From assembly GCA_025331445.1 (NCBI GenBank), contig JAIWNE010000103.1, positions 1-64,000 of the forward strand: a stretch of DNA of 64,000 nucleotides, read 5' to 3'. Below the pieces are notes generated by a model. That model worked only from the letters and a program-made list of their open reading frames with translations, searched no databases and was not told the origin of the DNA. Positions 1 through 11,800 of the stretch are shown here, piece by piece. This DNA is from Blakeslea trispora. Taxonomy: Eukaryota; Mucoromycota; Mucoromycetes; Mucorales; Choanephoraceae. A program made the translations under genes and the position numbers. Numbering within the stretch: position 1 is the stretch's first letter; each line of letters opens with the position of its first letter.

Positions 1-477
1 GCTCAAAAAGATAGTTGATGTTGATCATGGACAGACCAAAGCTTTACTACTGAACCACCGTGTGGCCTATTCCAATAGACGAGAACGCATGTCATTTGGC
101 ATGTTGAACATGGATCCGATATCACACATAGAAGATTGGATGATACCCTTGGCTAGTGGCTATATGATTCATACACCGCCTACTACCGAAAATCCAAATA
201 ACGAACTATTCAACTGTGATCCTGTTGTATTAGAGGTAAGAAATAGTTTGATCTACAAGAGTTCTTTATCACTTAGGCCTTTATTTTAAAAACAAAATAG
301 ATACACTTAATCTATAACCAAACCAGCCACTCTGCTTATAGTACCCTAAGGGATATTATTAAAAAGTACCACGCCTTATCCTATATCAACGTGATGCCTT
401 CCGATAGTAATTGTTTCCCTATTCATCTGGCTCTGGTTGAAAGGCTCTGTCGTCTCTTGCTTGTGGTTCATTCATAG
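1..477 (+). CDS. MED13: Mediator subunit 13 (MED13/Srb9), C-terminal end only
   Basis: Partial gene running in from the left edge; exons 1-235 and 301-477, separated by a 65-nt phase-0 intron (GTAAG...AAATAG). MED13 belongs to the CDK8 kinase module of Mediator and acts in the nucleus on RNA polymerase II transcription. The identification rests on the C-terminal signature of the family: 'PLASGYMIHTPP' (animal MED13 has a PLALGYFVST-like segment here), then 'LRDIIKKYHALSYINV' followed by 'SNCFPIHLALVERL', matching the family's ALSWL...SCLPIHFVVLNQL ending. The protein stops a few residues after this, as in relatives, so the 3' end is intact and only the N-terminal part is outside the window. 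The splice is placed by frame and the branch/acceptor context. Confidence 0.85.
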
Positions 478-529
478 CTTTATTAATAAAAACTTTTTTT
501 TTTCTCTCTATTTACAGTGTTGACATAAT

Positions 530-975
530 CTATACAATTCTAGGTGCAAGTGAAACTGCCTTCATCCAGTTCTTTGTTCTCAATTCAGCAGAGACAACAC
601 CCAACACACGAGTACCAAGGGGTTCCTTTTTGTTGTTTAATAAAATACAGGCATTGTCATCGAAACGGATAGTACGGCCATCAGGTCGAGACATTTCCTT
701 CTTGGTGCGAACCACAAGAGCATGACGAACATCACCCTTCTTTACCTTTTGAGCAGCAGCCTGAGTACCTGCAATGTTGGGGTTGATAGGTCTAGCACGC
801 TTCACGACACATACAATCTCATCACCTAATGAAAGGTTTATTTCTGACTCAAGTACAGCTTATAGGTTATCTTACCAGCTCTGGCAAAACGAGCACCGTT
901 CATGACTCGAATGCACTCAGCAATAATAGCTCCAGAGTTGTCAATCACATTCATTGTGCCCTTTAATCCGATCAT
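530..975 (-). CDS. MRPL38: Mitochondrial ribosomal protein uL14m (MRPL38 type)
   Basis: Two exons (876-975 and 530-825, minus strand) give 131 residues. uL14 sits on the interface side of the large ribosomal subunit. The sequence is of the bacterial/mitochondrial kind, not cytosolic eL23: it starts 'MIGLKGTMNVIDNSGA', has 'GDEIVCVVKRARP' and 'KKGDVRHALVVRTKKE', and ends 'SLAPRIV', closely following yeast Mrpl38. The start at 975 is chosen because MIxLKxxxxVxDNSGA is the family N-terminus; an in-frame extension upstream reads as hydrophobic junk. The 50-nt intron interrupts the 'ARAG|DEI' loop. It is head-to-head with the DHFR gene, with start codons 148 bp apart. Confidence 0.92.
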
Positions 976-1123
976 GGTGGTATAATCAATAACTATTAAA
1001 AAAATATATAAGAAGAAGGAAACCCTGGAAGTGACTTTTTCAGTAATAATCAAAAAAAAGAAGGTCTCGGTTTTTGATTGGCTGATACTCCTTTTTTCTT
1101 TTAACTTTTTTTTTTTTTATTTA
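976..1123. promoter_or_regulatory. Short divergent promoter between MRPL38 and DFR1
   Basis: Only 148 bp separate the two start codons. The stretch is very T/A-rich (long T run just before the DFR1 ATG, A run before MRPL38) and contains a GATTGG (reverse CCAATC) at about 1076-1081. Bidirectional promoter use is inferred from spacing only. Confidence 0.45.
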
Positions 1124-1758
1124 ATGAGCAAACCACTCACATTAATTGTAGCAGCTACAGAAGAATTGGGTATTGGCATCCGTCACAACTTACCTTGGCG
1201 TTTGCCTAAGGACATGGCATTCTTTAAGCATGCTACTAGTCATGTACCTCATGAGGCTCAAGGTCAAAACGTGGTTATTATGGGTAGAGTGACTTGGGAA
1301 TCTATTCCTGCCAAATTCAGACCACTTGACAATCGATTCAACATTGTTATCTCTAGAAATACTGATTATGACTTGTAAGTTGCTCTGCCTGTCTTTAAAG
1401 CATGTATTTATATCTATGTAGAGGTTTGGATGAATCACAGAAACAAACCACTTTATTAGTCGACTCTTTTGAAAAGGCATTAGCAGCTATTGATCCTTCA
1501 CAACATGCACGCGCATTTGTGATTGGTGGTGCTCAAATGTACAACTTAGCCATACAACACCCTACATGCTCTCATATTCTGCTGACACGTATCAAGAATA
1601 AGATTGAGTGTGATACTTTCTTTCCGGCCATCGATAGCCAGCAATTTCGTCAAGCAAGCCATCAAGAGTTGGAAGCTTATGTTGAGCAAACAGTACCTGA
1701 AGGTATTCAGCATCACAAAGAATTAGCTTATGAATTTACACTGTACATAAAGCAATAA
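1124..1758 (+). CDS. DFR1: Dihydrofolate reductase
   Basis: Exons 1124-1374 and 1422-1758 give 195 residues, the usual size for fungal DHFR. The enzyme reduces dihydrofolate to tetrahydrofolate with NADPH, feeding thymidylate, purine and methionine synthesis. Visible hallmarks: N-terminal 'LIVAATEELGIGIRHNLPWRLPKD', here split as the loop 'GIGIRHNLPW' and 'RLPKDMAFFK', then 'VVIMGRVTWESIP' and 'RFNIVISR' (NADPH site), 'AFVIGGAQMY' (the GG loop) and C-terminal 'DTFFPAID'. The acidic active-site residue appears to be Asp (PKD) rather than the Glu found in most fungal and animal enzymes. The 47-nt intron lies at 'DYDL|GLDES'. The stop is only 10 bp from the stop of the convergent CAB5. Confidence 0.95.
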
Positions 1759-1768
1759 ACAAGAGGTT

Positions 1769-2625
1769 TTATTTTAAGCTGGCAATGCTATCACCCATGG
1801 CCTGTAAAATATTTGATCCATACCGTTGTACAAGTAGAGAGATGAATCCAATAGCCATAGGAGGGCCTGCATATTCCAATAGCCAAGTAAGTCTGGATGG
1901 TCTGATCTTTTGAATCATATTTTTGACTTGAATTTCCAGTTGACTCAAATCACTTGAATTATCCAGTATAATATCTGCCTTCTCTACTTTCTCGGCCATT
2001 GGCATCTGTGATTGCATACGCTGAAGTGCCTGTTCCTCTGTAAGGCCATCCCTTTTTCGTAATCGTTGTAACTGTAATGCATCTGAACTAAAAAGCAGTG
2101 AATAAAAAAAAAACTCGTCTGACTTTCAAATTCCTTTTTTTTGTTTGTTTGTTAGAAGAAAAAAGTCTTACCAAAACACTACGACCGTTGTCTGCATAAA
2201 TCGGTCTAGCTTACTTTCTATTAACAATGGTACGTCGAATATGACTATGTCAGCCCCCTTTATCCAGTAAAAGAAAGCTTGTTTTAACATTTCCCATCGA
2301 ACATAAGGGTGTGTGCACCGATTGAGTATTTTACGCTTCTCGGGATCTTGAAAGATGATCTGTCCCAGCTTTGGTCTATCCAAATGACCATCTTCTAGAA
2401 ACACGCTATCCCCAAAATGCTCTCGGATCAGTTGGTTTGGTTTTCTTCCGGGCTCCACTATTTCTCTTGCAATCTTGTCGGCATCAATGATGGGTATGTT
2501 TTGCTCGGCTATCAACCGAGATACTGTAGATTTGCCTAATGCCCGTCATTGGTTCGTTTCTCTCATTGTCTTCTCTACTGTTGCTTACCTGTTGCTATGC
2601 CTCCTGTAAGCCCAACTAATTTCAT
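1769..2625 (-). CDS. CAB5: Dephospho-CoA kinase
   Basis: Exons 2589-2625, 2172-2535 and 1769-2087 (minus) give 239 residues. This is the last step of coenzyme A synthesis, ATP-dependent 3'-phosphorylation of dephospho-CoA. The P-loop 'GLTGGIATGKST' starts at residue 5 and spans the first intron. 'IIDADKIAREIV' and 'HPYVRWEMLKQ' plus 'IVIFDVPLLIESKLDR' are the characteristic CoaE segments, and 'RLRKRDGLTEEQALQRM' is the lid. A short hydrophobic C-terminal segment ('PPMAIGFISLLVQRYG') resembles the membrane-associated tail seen in some eukaryotic homologues. Introns are 53 and 84 nt. Tail-to-tail with DFR1 and head-to-head with TRS120. Confidence 0.93.
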
Positions 2626-3391
2626 TGTTCTCTATGCGTGTATGTAAAAGAGTTTGAAAGAAAGCTAAACAAGAAAAATTGTTTGCGTGTACTTTTGAAA
2701 TAAATCCGCAGTGAAAAAAAAATTAGCTTCTATCGAATTTATAGACTGTCTGGATATTTATTATGAATAAGATTCGCGCCAAACATATAGATATGAATAT
2801 GTGTGTTCTCCCTCTTCTTTTTTCCTTTAGCAACAGCCTTCTCTTGTGCGATATCTTCCTATTGCTTATATGTTCCTTTTTTTTTTCACTTCATCATCTG
2901 GCTTTCAGCCAATCAAACTGCTTATGGCTGCTGGAGGAACTAGCGGTGTTAGAAATGGAATGGTAACACATTTCCATAACACCAAGATAACTGTAAACAG
3001 ATCGACTTTGCTTATTCTTGAATTACAATCTCGGTAACGCTAATCTGTCTTAAAAGAAGGGGGGCTTTTTCTTTATTTGCTTAAAGTGTCAGATGGAGGC
3101 AAAGATCGAGTCGAGCTAGATCAAAACCCCTTTAGTGACAGGTGATAACAGACAATATCAAAAAGTGTAAATCATGCATCTTTTCCTTCCCGGATGAAGT
3201 GAAGGGAGATGAAAAAGGTCTTAATTTTTCATGTTCTAATGCTATTTCATGAGCAAATTTAATTGGCTGATATTTAGGGTTACTTTTTTTCTCTTGTAAA
3301 GCATTGAGGTACCACTTTCTTTTTTTTCTCTCTCTTTTCTTCCTCAGTTGTATCATATATCATAACAAAACCTCCTTTCCGAAAGAAATAA
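2626..3391. promoter_or_regulatory. Divergent intergenic region between CAB5 and TRS120
   Basis: 766 bp with no convincing coding signal. Open frames here are short, hydrophobic and composed mostly of homopolymer-derived Phe/Lys/Leu. The stretch presumably holds both promoters. No repeat or structured RNA was recognised. Confidence 0.35.
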
Positions 3392-6300
3392 ATGGACCTC
3401 GCACTCGACATTACTTCATCTTGCCGAGTCAGAGTCTTGCTAATTCCTGTTTCGCCTATAAAAAAATCAAAGTTCTGGAGTCATGTTGAACTCGTTCGAA
3501 AATTCAGTCTAGTGCGTCTGGGAGATGTCACTCCTAACCTTCACAAAGGTGCTAATGGTAAAGCGCAAGAGAAGAAAAGCAGCTGTCGCGACTTCAACTA
3601 TAGCTCACATGGGTTACTTTTTTTTTTCTAGCTAGATTCAGTAGTCAGGTTTTTCAGGAAGGACAGATGCACTTTCAGTTTGTTACAAAATATGACCGAG
3701 ATCATAGCCATCTTGAAGACTTTCAACCTCATCGACGTATTTTTGGTGTAAGCTTCTTTTCTTTTTTCGGTTATTTCTTTTGCTAATGTCTTTATCATTT
3801 TAGGTGATTGGTATTATGGATTGTCAAGAATGGAAAGATAAAGAGTTGAGTGAAGGTTACAAAAAGTTTCATGATATGCTCAGTCAGGTAACAGAAACAG
3901 ACAAAATGATTCCAACAATAAGATCCACTCAAACCCTATGCGACAGTATCCTACAGCAGTAGCCACACGCTGTTTTGCATTTGATCCAAATGAAAATCAG
4001 CCTGATGATACAAAAGGCTTGATTATGATTCCTAATGTTGGCAATATGTCCTTTTATATGAGCACGATGATATGTGATTTTGCAAGCGAGATTTTGGATC
4101 AATTTGCTTCGATTGTAAATTTTTATTTGGTTATTTGATGTCTCTCTCTTTCTCTGAACTTCTATTCTTACCTATAGGCAGATCGTATCGAGAAACTCAA
4201 GATGCTCGAATCACCTATTCCTGTAGGCTTTTTGCCAAGAAATGTTGAACAGACGCGAGTTCAACCTCAGCCTTCGAGCAGTTCGCCAGGACATCGATTG
4301 CCTACCACTCCAGTCACAAACGGCAATACAGGTCCTGCTCCAACAGGATCTGTTTCATCTTCCTTTTTAAAACGAGCCTCTACTACAGCTACCAACAATA
4401 GTCGGAAGAGCACAATCAATCCATCACCACCTACACCCAAACCTTCCTTGTCCCGATCGACTACTTTTACTGGTTCATTAAACATAGGCAATGATACAAA
4501 TCGTACCATTCAACGGACACCAGGTCGTATCAAGAAATTGTTCGCCGATTTCTATCTCTTGGCTGGTAGACTACCTGATGCTATTAAACAGTAAGTTTTA
4601 TTCACATTTCTCAGCAAAATGACAGAGATACATGCTTAACGCTATTCAATGTTAGTTATCAAGAAGCGGTTGAGATGACTCAGAGCTCGTCTGACTATCT
4701 ATGGCTAGGTAGTGCCAAAGAAGGTTTAGCTTGTACAATGATCTTGATGACCCATCTTCGTACGGATATAGGTGTAAGTTTGGAAAAAAAAGAAACGGCA
4801 CTATGACAATACGACTAAACAGCCGTGATCTATCTTTTTCTTTATAGCATATTGTTTCAAGGCAACCTGTCAATCATGAAGAAGACGAAGCATCAGACCC
4901 TACAGCCACAGCAGCGCCTATTCAAGAACCTAAACAGCCACCCTCCACCTTAGTGAGCGAAATCACAAATATGTATGAAGAACTAGTGCAAAGTTATATC
5001 AAAGTCAACACATCAACCAATATCCCTATTCCTAAACTTGTGCTTGCCGAAGCCTGTCTTAAGATTGCTCGCTTCTTGATGACTGTCTTTTTGAATGGTG
5101 GATGGAATGACGATTTGGTGTCTAGAATTGTTCAATCTCCCACCATTCAAGTCAAGCGAAATACTCGATTTATGACAATGTCAGAACTTGCCAAATATAA
5201 AGGAAGTGAGATTCCTCGCTTCTCTATTGCTAATTGGGTATCCAAGCTATGGACAATGGACATGAGAGATATGATCATCATTGACCAGGTGAGTCACTTT
5301 TTTTTATATTCTTACTGAGGAAGAAGAGCATTCTGTTGATTTTTAAAAAAGAATACTAACACTCTGAGAAATATATCCCTCCCCTTTAGATAAATATTAT
5401 GACACAAATGTCTTCTATTTTGTCTACTATTGGCTACCATCGCAAATCTGCCTGGTATATGTATGAAACGTTGAATCGCATGGTACCCCTTTTGATTCAA
5501 GGACGAGCCACCATGGCAAGCACAGGAGTTGCAAAGAAGATGACAAAAGGAGATGATGGCATTTTGGAAGTGTTGAAACGAATCTGTGAAGTATATGGTA
5601 TTGGAGGTAAAGTAATCATTATCTTGATTGATGAGTCGTCTATGTTGATAATCCAATTTCTTATAGAAAGTAATGTGCATGATGGCGGTGCTCTTCAGAT
5701 GATACAAAATCGATTTGACAATCAAGAAAGAAGTAAAGATGTATCTGGCACTAAAAACGATACGGTTGGATTTGGTTGGGCCGCTCTTCAAATTGATATT
5801 CTGAGAGAGTGTATTGTTATTTCTGAAGCAATACAAGGTATAGCATTTCTTCAATTAACCAACTTATTGACTAACCTGACAAAATTGCTAGATCATGCCT
5901 CAATGCTTTATTACACTACTGTCCTGTTGAAAAACCTGTACCAATATATCTCTAAAGAAGAACAAATTCGACTTGCCTCCTCTATCCAACGTATAGTCAA
6001 TATCAGTAAAAGATCTGGACAGATAGAGAGCAATGTCAACTACTGGGGCTTTAACATCGTCAAGTTAATACAGCCCATCCCTCCTATCCCTCGTAAAGCC
6101 ATTTATCAACACCCATTACTTATTGCAAAGGCTATTGCTGCCTCCAAAGAAGACCGCACTAATTCCGGGGATCCCTTTATCTACAATCCCTTTGCTAAAA
6201 AGAAAAACGATAAAGTAAGCCCAAATGAAATGCTCCATAATCTTTCTTTTTACTAAATTCTTTTTTTTTTATTTAGCCTCAAATTAACTTGATTAAAGAT

Positions 6301-8607
6301 GAAGCCTGTGAATTCAAAGCAGTATTGACCAACCCATTTGGTTTTGATCTTGAATTGACCAACATTGTACTAAGGTAAGGGAATGGTGAGTGTTTAAATG
6401 AACCATTGTCATCATAATAAAAGCAAACTTTTTTTTGGTGTATAGTACTTCAGGCATAGAGTTTTCTGCTGTTCCTACAGCAGCAACCATTCCAGCTAAT
6501 GATACACTTGTTATTCGATTGATGGGTACACCGCTTGAAACAGGCTTATTGGTAATCCGTGGCTGTATTATCAAGATTACTGGTTTTGCAGAACAAGAAT
6601 TCTTGAATGAAAAACAAGAAGTGAAAAAAGTGGAGCAGCCAAAGAATAATAAGGACATTGTTCAACAGTCAAAAGAGTCAGAACGATTTAAATATACGTA
6701 TGTCTGAAGAATTTCAAATGAATGATAGTAGAGACTGAACTATGTTTTGTATTTCTAGTGGTCTTCAAGCCCTTTGTAAAACCCCTGATATGGAAAACAA
6801 TGATACAAACACACCTTCAGCTACTGAAAAATCAGAGCAGCTTGCATTAAACGTCATTGAAGATCAACCATTGCTCAAGATCAAATCAACCTCACTTCTG
6901 CATGGCGCTGTTATGTTGTTTGAAGGCGAAATGAAGCATATCACTATTGACGTAGAAAACATTGGAAATATTCCTGTAGACTTCTTGACACTGTCATTCA
7001 ATGACTCTACAACAACACATCCTAAACAGATCAATCCTGAGCTTCCTAGCGAAGAGCAATATGAAATTGAACTTTACACAAAAGGAACTCCCGTCTTTTC
7101 TTGGGAAGGTTCAAAATCAGATGACCATCAAATTGGTAAGCGTATTAATCTTCCACCTGGTGAAAAAACACAGGTTATTGTTAATATCTATGGTAAACAA
7201 GGATGGTAAGGCCTTCTTTTTGTTATTATTATTTACAAGAAAAAAAAAAGAATCATTATTTAAATTTGCTCCTCCTCCTCCTTTTTGATACTTAACATAC
7301 TGCTGATAGTACTGGAGGTGCGATCCATATCGATTATGGTTATTTGGATAGAGCAATCAAGGATCAGACTGAAAAATCAAGCAAGTTTGATCAAGAGTTA
7401 CCAGCTACTCTATATACCAGACAATTATATCTGCCTATCATGATAACCGTCTATCAAAATTTAGAGCCTTTGAATTGGGATGTACTTTATCTCCGTGACA
7501 ACATGATGGTGGCCCAATCTCAGTTTGATCAAGCAATTAATCTCATAAAGGGGCTTGATATAGATCATATGTCATCTACTGAGCAACCTGTAGAAGAACT
7601 GTTGATGATCACACAGCAAGCCAATGATGATAATGACAAAAATCCCTATTGTCTATTAACACTTGATATTCGAAACACCTGGACAGTGCCTTTTGATATT
7701 CAGTTCACAATTGATAATTCAACCAATGACCAGCCAGACAATGTGTTGAAATCAACGGCTACTATTCAGCCTGCACTTACAAAAAGGTAAGGACAAGCTT
7801 GCATCTATATAAACAACATGGCATTTATATATAACCAAAAAAAATATGCGAATTTGGCTTATCTAGAATGGTGCTTCCGTTAAAGAAATTGTTTTTAACG
7901 CATGAAGAACGACTACAGCCTGTTCCCAGCTTTGAGCCCAACAAACAATTTGTAGTTTCTCAAGCACCTAAAATGGCACCTGAACAAGAGCGAGCTCATC
8001 TTCAAATGTTTTGGTATCGAGAACAACTGCTGTCCCACGTGAAAGCTAACTGGCGATGCCGTGCCTCTGGGCGGAGTGGTATCATCAATTTGCGCCCTTC
8101 GCTTAGACTGACTGCTTTGCAATTAAGTGTGCTAAAGAAGCAAGATATTGAATTTATTGTAGATATGACTCAGGAAGACGGTACTACAACTGTTGCACAC
8201 AGACAGTTTGCCTGTCAAGTAAATACTTTTGTACATATGAACGTAACAATAGCCAATCGACAAGGTAATATTACAAGTCTTCTCCTAAAAAAAAAAAGGA
8301 AGCAAATAACTAAATTTAACCATGTCATTCTCTAGTTCGTCCTGTTAAATTAATATTGCGTATTCAGCCAGTCCAGAGCTACAATGATGGAGCAAAAGAA
8401 TATGACTTGACAGAGAAGCTCTTAATGCAAGGTATATCACAACTCGTATTGCCTGAAATTCCTTCGGGCAGCGAATATACACATGTAATTCCTCTTTGCT
8501 TTTTGTCAAGGGGTAAATTTGAGTTCCTGTATCATGTTGAAGATGTTCATACTAGAGAAATCTATTATGACCATGATTGGGCCTTTGTCAATGTGAGTGA
8601 GAATTAG
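3392..8607 (+). CDS. TRS120: TRAPPII complex subunit Trs120 (TRAPPC9)
   Basis: Sixteen exons: 3392-3557, 3632-3747, 3804-3887, 3947-4114, 4178-4590, 4656-4773, 4848-5288, 5390-5606, 5667-5837, 5892-6214, 6277-6374, 6446-6697, 6759-7205, 7310-7786, 7867-8264, 8336-8607 (4161 nt, 1386 residues, a normal Trs120 length). TRAPPII acts as a Rab/Ypt GEF in Golgi and endosome traffic. Family landmarks are 'FQPHRRIFGVIGIMDC' (human QTHRKVVGLITI), 'RIKKLFADFYLLAGRLPDAI' with 'YQEAVEMTQSSSDYLWLGSA' (TPR-like), and 'GDPFIYNPFAKK', typical of this family. Two introns (5607-5666, 5838-5891) are multiples of three with no stop, so retention would not break the frame; they are called from GT/AG, branch motif and homology. 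The N-terminal exon is the least certain. Confidence 0.9.
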
Positions 8608-8875
8608 ATAGACCTGGTTGTAAGAAAAAAAGAGAGACCAAAGGAAAGTCCATTTTATACATATATAATGATAATAATTGTCACATTAAAGAAAACCATA
8701 TGCTTAGAAAATTATCTTGTTAAGTTTATTAGAGTATTATGATAAAGATGTAGTTAAATTTATATACAATAGAAGAAATATACAAAAGTGTTTTATGCAG
8801 TATGGTAGAATCTAATAAGAAAAAAGAGGACAATTGAGTAAAATAGAACAACATGTTTTTTCGAACATTATTCAC

Positions 8876-11800
8876 TTACTTTTTGTTAATCAAATAAATG
8901 AGCAGATTGACATTGACAGTAGCCATACCATCCAAGACTTTCATCGTTTGGACACCTTCGTATTGTGTCTGCAACAGGTCCTCATAGTGTACGTCCACAT
9001 GTAAGTCTTGTACATTCAGCAAAGGGAAATATCCCTCAAATGTAATAATACCAGCACGATCCATGGACAAAATCAGCGTGATGCGGGAATAAAGTTTTCT
9101 AGAAACACCTGCGATGTCAATAATGATACCACGCTCATAAAGAGTTTTAGCGGAATACTTGAAAGAACCAAACTTGGGTACAAGGCCTCGACGATGGAGG
9201 TTTTTCATATGGAAATACTGGCTAGTGAATGGGAAAACAAATTTCTGTTTTTTGCCTCGTCTCTCTGCCATGTTGTTCATACATCCATCTAGATATTCCT
9301 TGTAACTTGAACCTTGACCAACCAAGAATTGTCGCTTTTCATCTAAATGTAAAAGAATGCCCTGAAGCTTTTTGATCTCGGCATTACGTTGCTTTCGACG
9401 TTCGCCCTTCTTTGTGATATCAACAGCAATCATGTTGATGATACTTTGAAATCCAGGGCTTTCAGGGATAATACCATGCTTCATTAAATGATTATGTAAA
9501 CTGAATGCAAATGATTTCAATTTGGCAAAACTCAAGCTATTGAAATTGAACATGACTCTTAGTGTGTAGTTCAGAATTATGCTTTTTTTTCTTTACCTCT
9601 TCACATCCATAGCAGCGTTTTTGTAACCGAATTTAAAGTTTCGTTCACGTATAGCCATTTCAATTTCCTGCTCTGTACCAGTAGATGGGAAAGCTTCTTC
9701 TTTGACTACTTCCCAAATCGACTCATGCTCTTCCGTGACAGGATCGTTAAAGATAGCCTCTAGCGAAGGACCAGATTGTACCTGAATAACCAAAATGACA
9801 AGTCGTTTTGTATCCAATAGCAGTTTTTTGACATCACCTCCTGATTCAGAAGGAATTCCCTCTCGTCTATCGCTCAACTCAAGACGTAAAATATGCAATG
9901 GAACACTCATGTTGATGTCTGTTGGTGCGTCGCCTAAATCTTTCAAGATCGAATGAAGTACCCCATTGTCCTGACGTTCTATAAAATCGATATGTTCTTG
10001 AAGCAAATGATGCATATGATATAGCTCAGTGGGGTGAACATAGACGGTAGGCTTTTTAGTACTAGTGCAATCTGAAAGAGGATCCATGTCAAAATGTTCT
10101 TCTGGGTCTTCTACAGTAGTAAGGTCCCTAAACCATTGAGTAAATCGAGTAGCGGATGATTTGACATAAGCATGGAGTGCACTTAATTGCGAGTTGCGGG
10201 TATCAAAATCTGTTCCATTTGATATATGCTGAAGCATCTTGGAAATTTCAGCCAGATTTTTGCGTTGCAAAGAAGAGATATCTTGAGATAAGGAGATGTA
10301 TTGTTCAGGTGCTGTAATGACTGGACTTAAATAACGGTAATATAGGAAGTTACTTAAAATCTTGTTGATTTCCTCTGGTGCTTGTTCAGGAAAGTTTTCT
10401 TCCATGAGCATTTGCAATTCTCGAGCAATGACTCTAATACCATAAGGTATAGTTTGTATAGTGCTGACAATGGCAGTGAGGAATTCTTCTGTCTTTTTCC
10501 GAAGCTTCTCCAAATGCTGAGACAAAATGTGAATGACTTCGGGAGATTGAAGAGCTTGTGCCTGACTGACGTTGAATGGACGACTCGATGGCTGGCCTGT
10601 TATTGATTCCTCTTGACTGATACACTTTTGGTATATCACGATGGGGTTAGTCTCGAGGTCCAGCTCGCTATCCGACAAAACTTTCTCTAGTAGCTCCTTG
10701 AATAGAGAGGAAAAGAATTCTCTTTCTTTAGCACCTCGGTTCACCTGAACAACAAGTTTCATGAACGTATAGTTTCCTCTCATGAATTCTTGAGGGCTCT
10801 TTACATGCTTCATTTCTTGCACAATACATGCTTTGCATAGGTTGATCAAAAGACATTCTTCTCGAGCATTTGTACCGTACCCAAACAATGCCAGAACAGT
10901 AGAATCAATCTTCTTTTGGCCTTTTCGTTCACCATTGACCTGACCGCCTGTGATTGACATGAGACGTGCTAGATAGATAGGTTCGGTTTGTAGTAAGTAC
11001 ACCATTTGCTGATAGAGCTCAAGCTTGCTGCGGTTGCTCTTGTCAACCCCACGCAAATCGTAAGGACTGTTGGATGAGTTGGATGAAACGAGTTCTGAAA
11101 AACGTTGCTGCTGTTGTTTCTTGCGATTTGGGTTGAAGAAAGCATTGCTCAACTTGACAACTTCGTCCAGACTCACCGCATTTTTTAATAGGAGGGCAAT
11201 CTGTATGTCTACCATGCTAACTTGACTGTCCAATTGATTATTATCCTGAATGGATTCAACAATTTTTTGACGAAGTTCTTCAACAATGAGATCTTCATTG
11301 AAATCTACATCATTGTTGCTAAGCATATGAAGTACGCTCTTGACCATACTGAGAGATGGATTCTTTTCTGCTTTCAGTCTTTGATAAGTGCGTTCATGTA
11401 TTTGTGCCCTGAATCTGCCTTCTGTTCTTAGTTTTCCGGTTGTCATTTCGTGTTGCTGAATTTGATGATATTGGCTCTCAAGTTTACGAATAGCAAGAAA
11501 GCGGCGGATGACAGTTTGTAGGGCAATCACCCATTCCTCTGGATAATCAAATAGCTCTCTTCTTTTTTGGCCGAGCTGTTGATGCATTGTGTTGGTCTTG
11601 ATTCTTGATTGGTTACTGTAAATTGTAGATGGAAGCGAGTGATATCGACATTCATCCTTGATCTTTTGAAGTTTGTTTCGAGCCATGTAAGCACGAATTG
11701 AGCCTTGTGTTGATACAAGAATTTGTTGATTTTCCGGTTTTGAAAAGTGTGTATCTAATATTTCTTTTCTTCCTTCTGTGCTATCATGATCAGAATCGCA

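Noticed and set aside
530..975. Cytosolic ribosomal protein eL23
   Set aside because: Sequence follows the mitochondrial/bacterial uL14 branch (GDxIVCVxxxAxP, xxHAxVVRxK) and lacks the cytosolic N-terminus.
2763..3037. Coding exons between CAB5 and TRS120
   Set aside because: Frames are hydrophobic, overlap each other and show no similarity to either neighbour.
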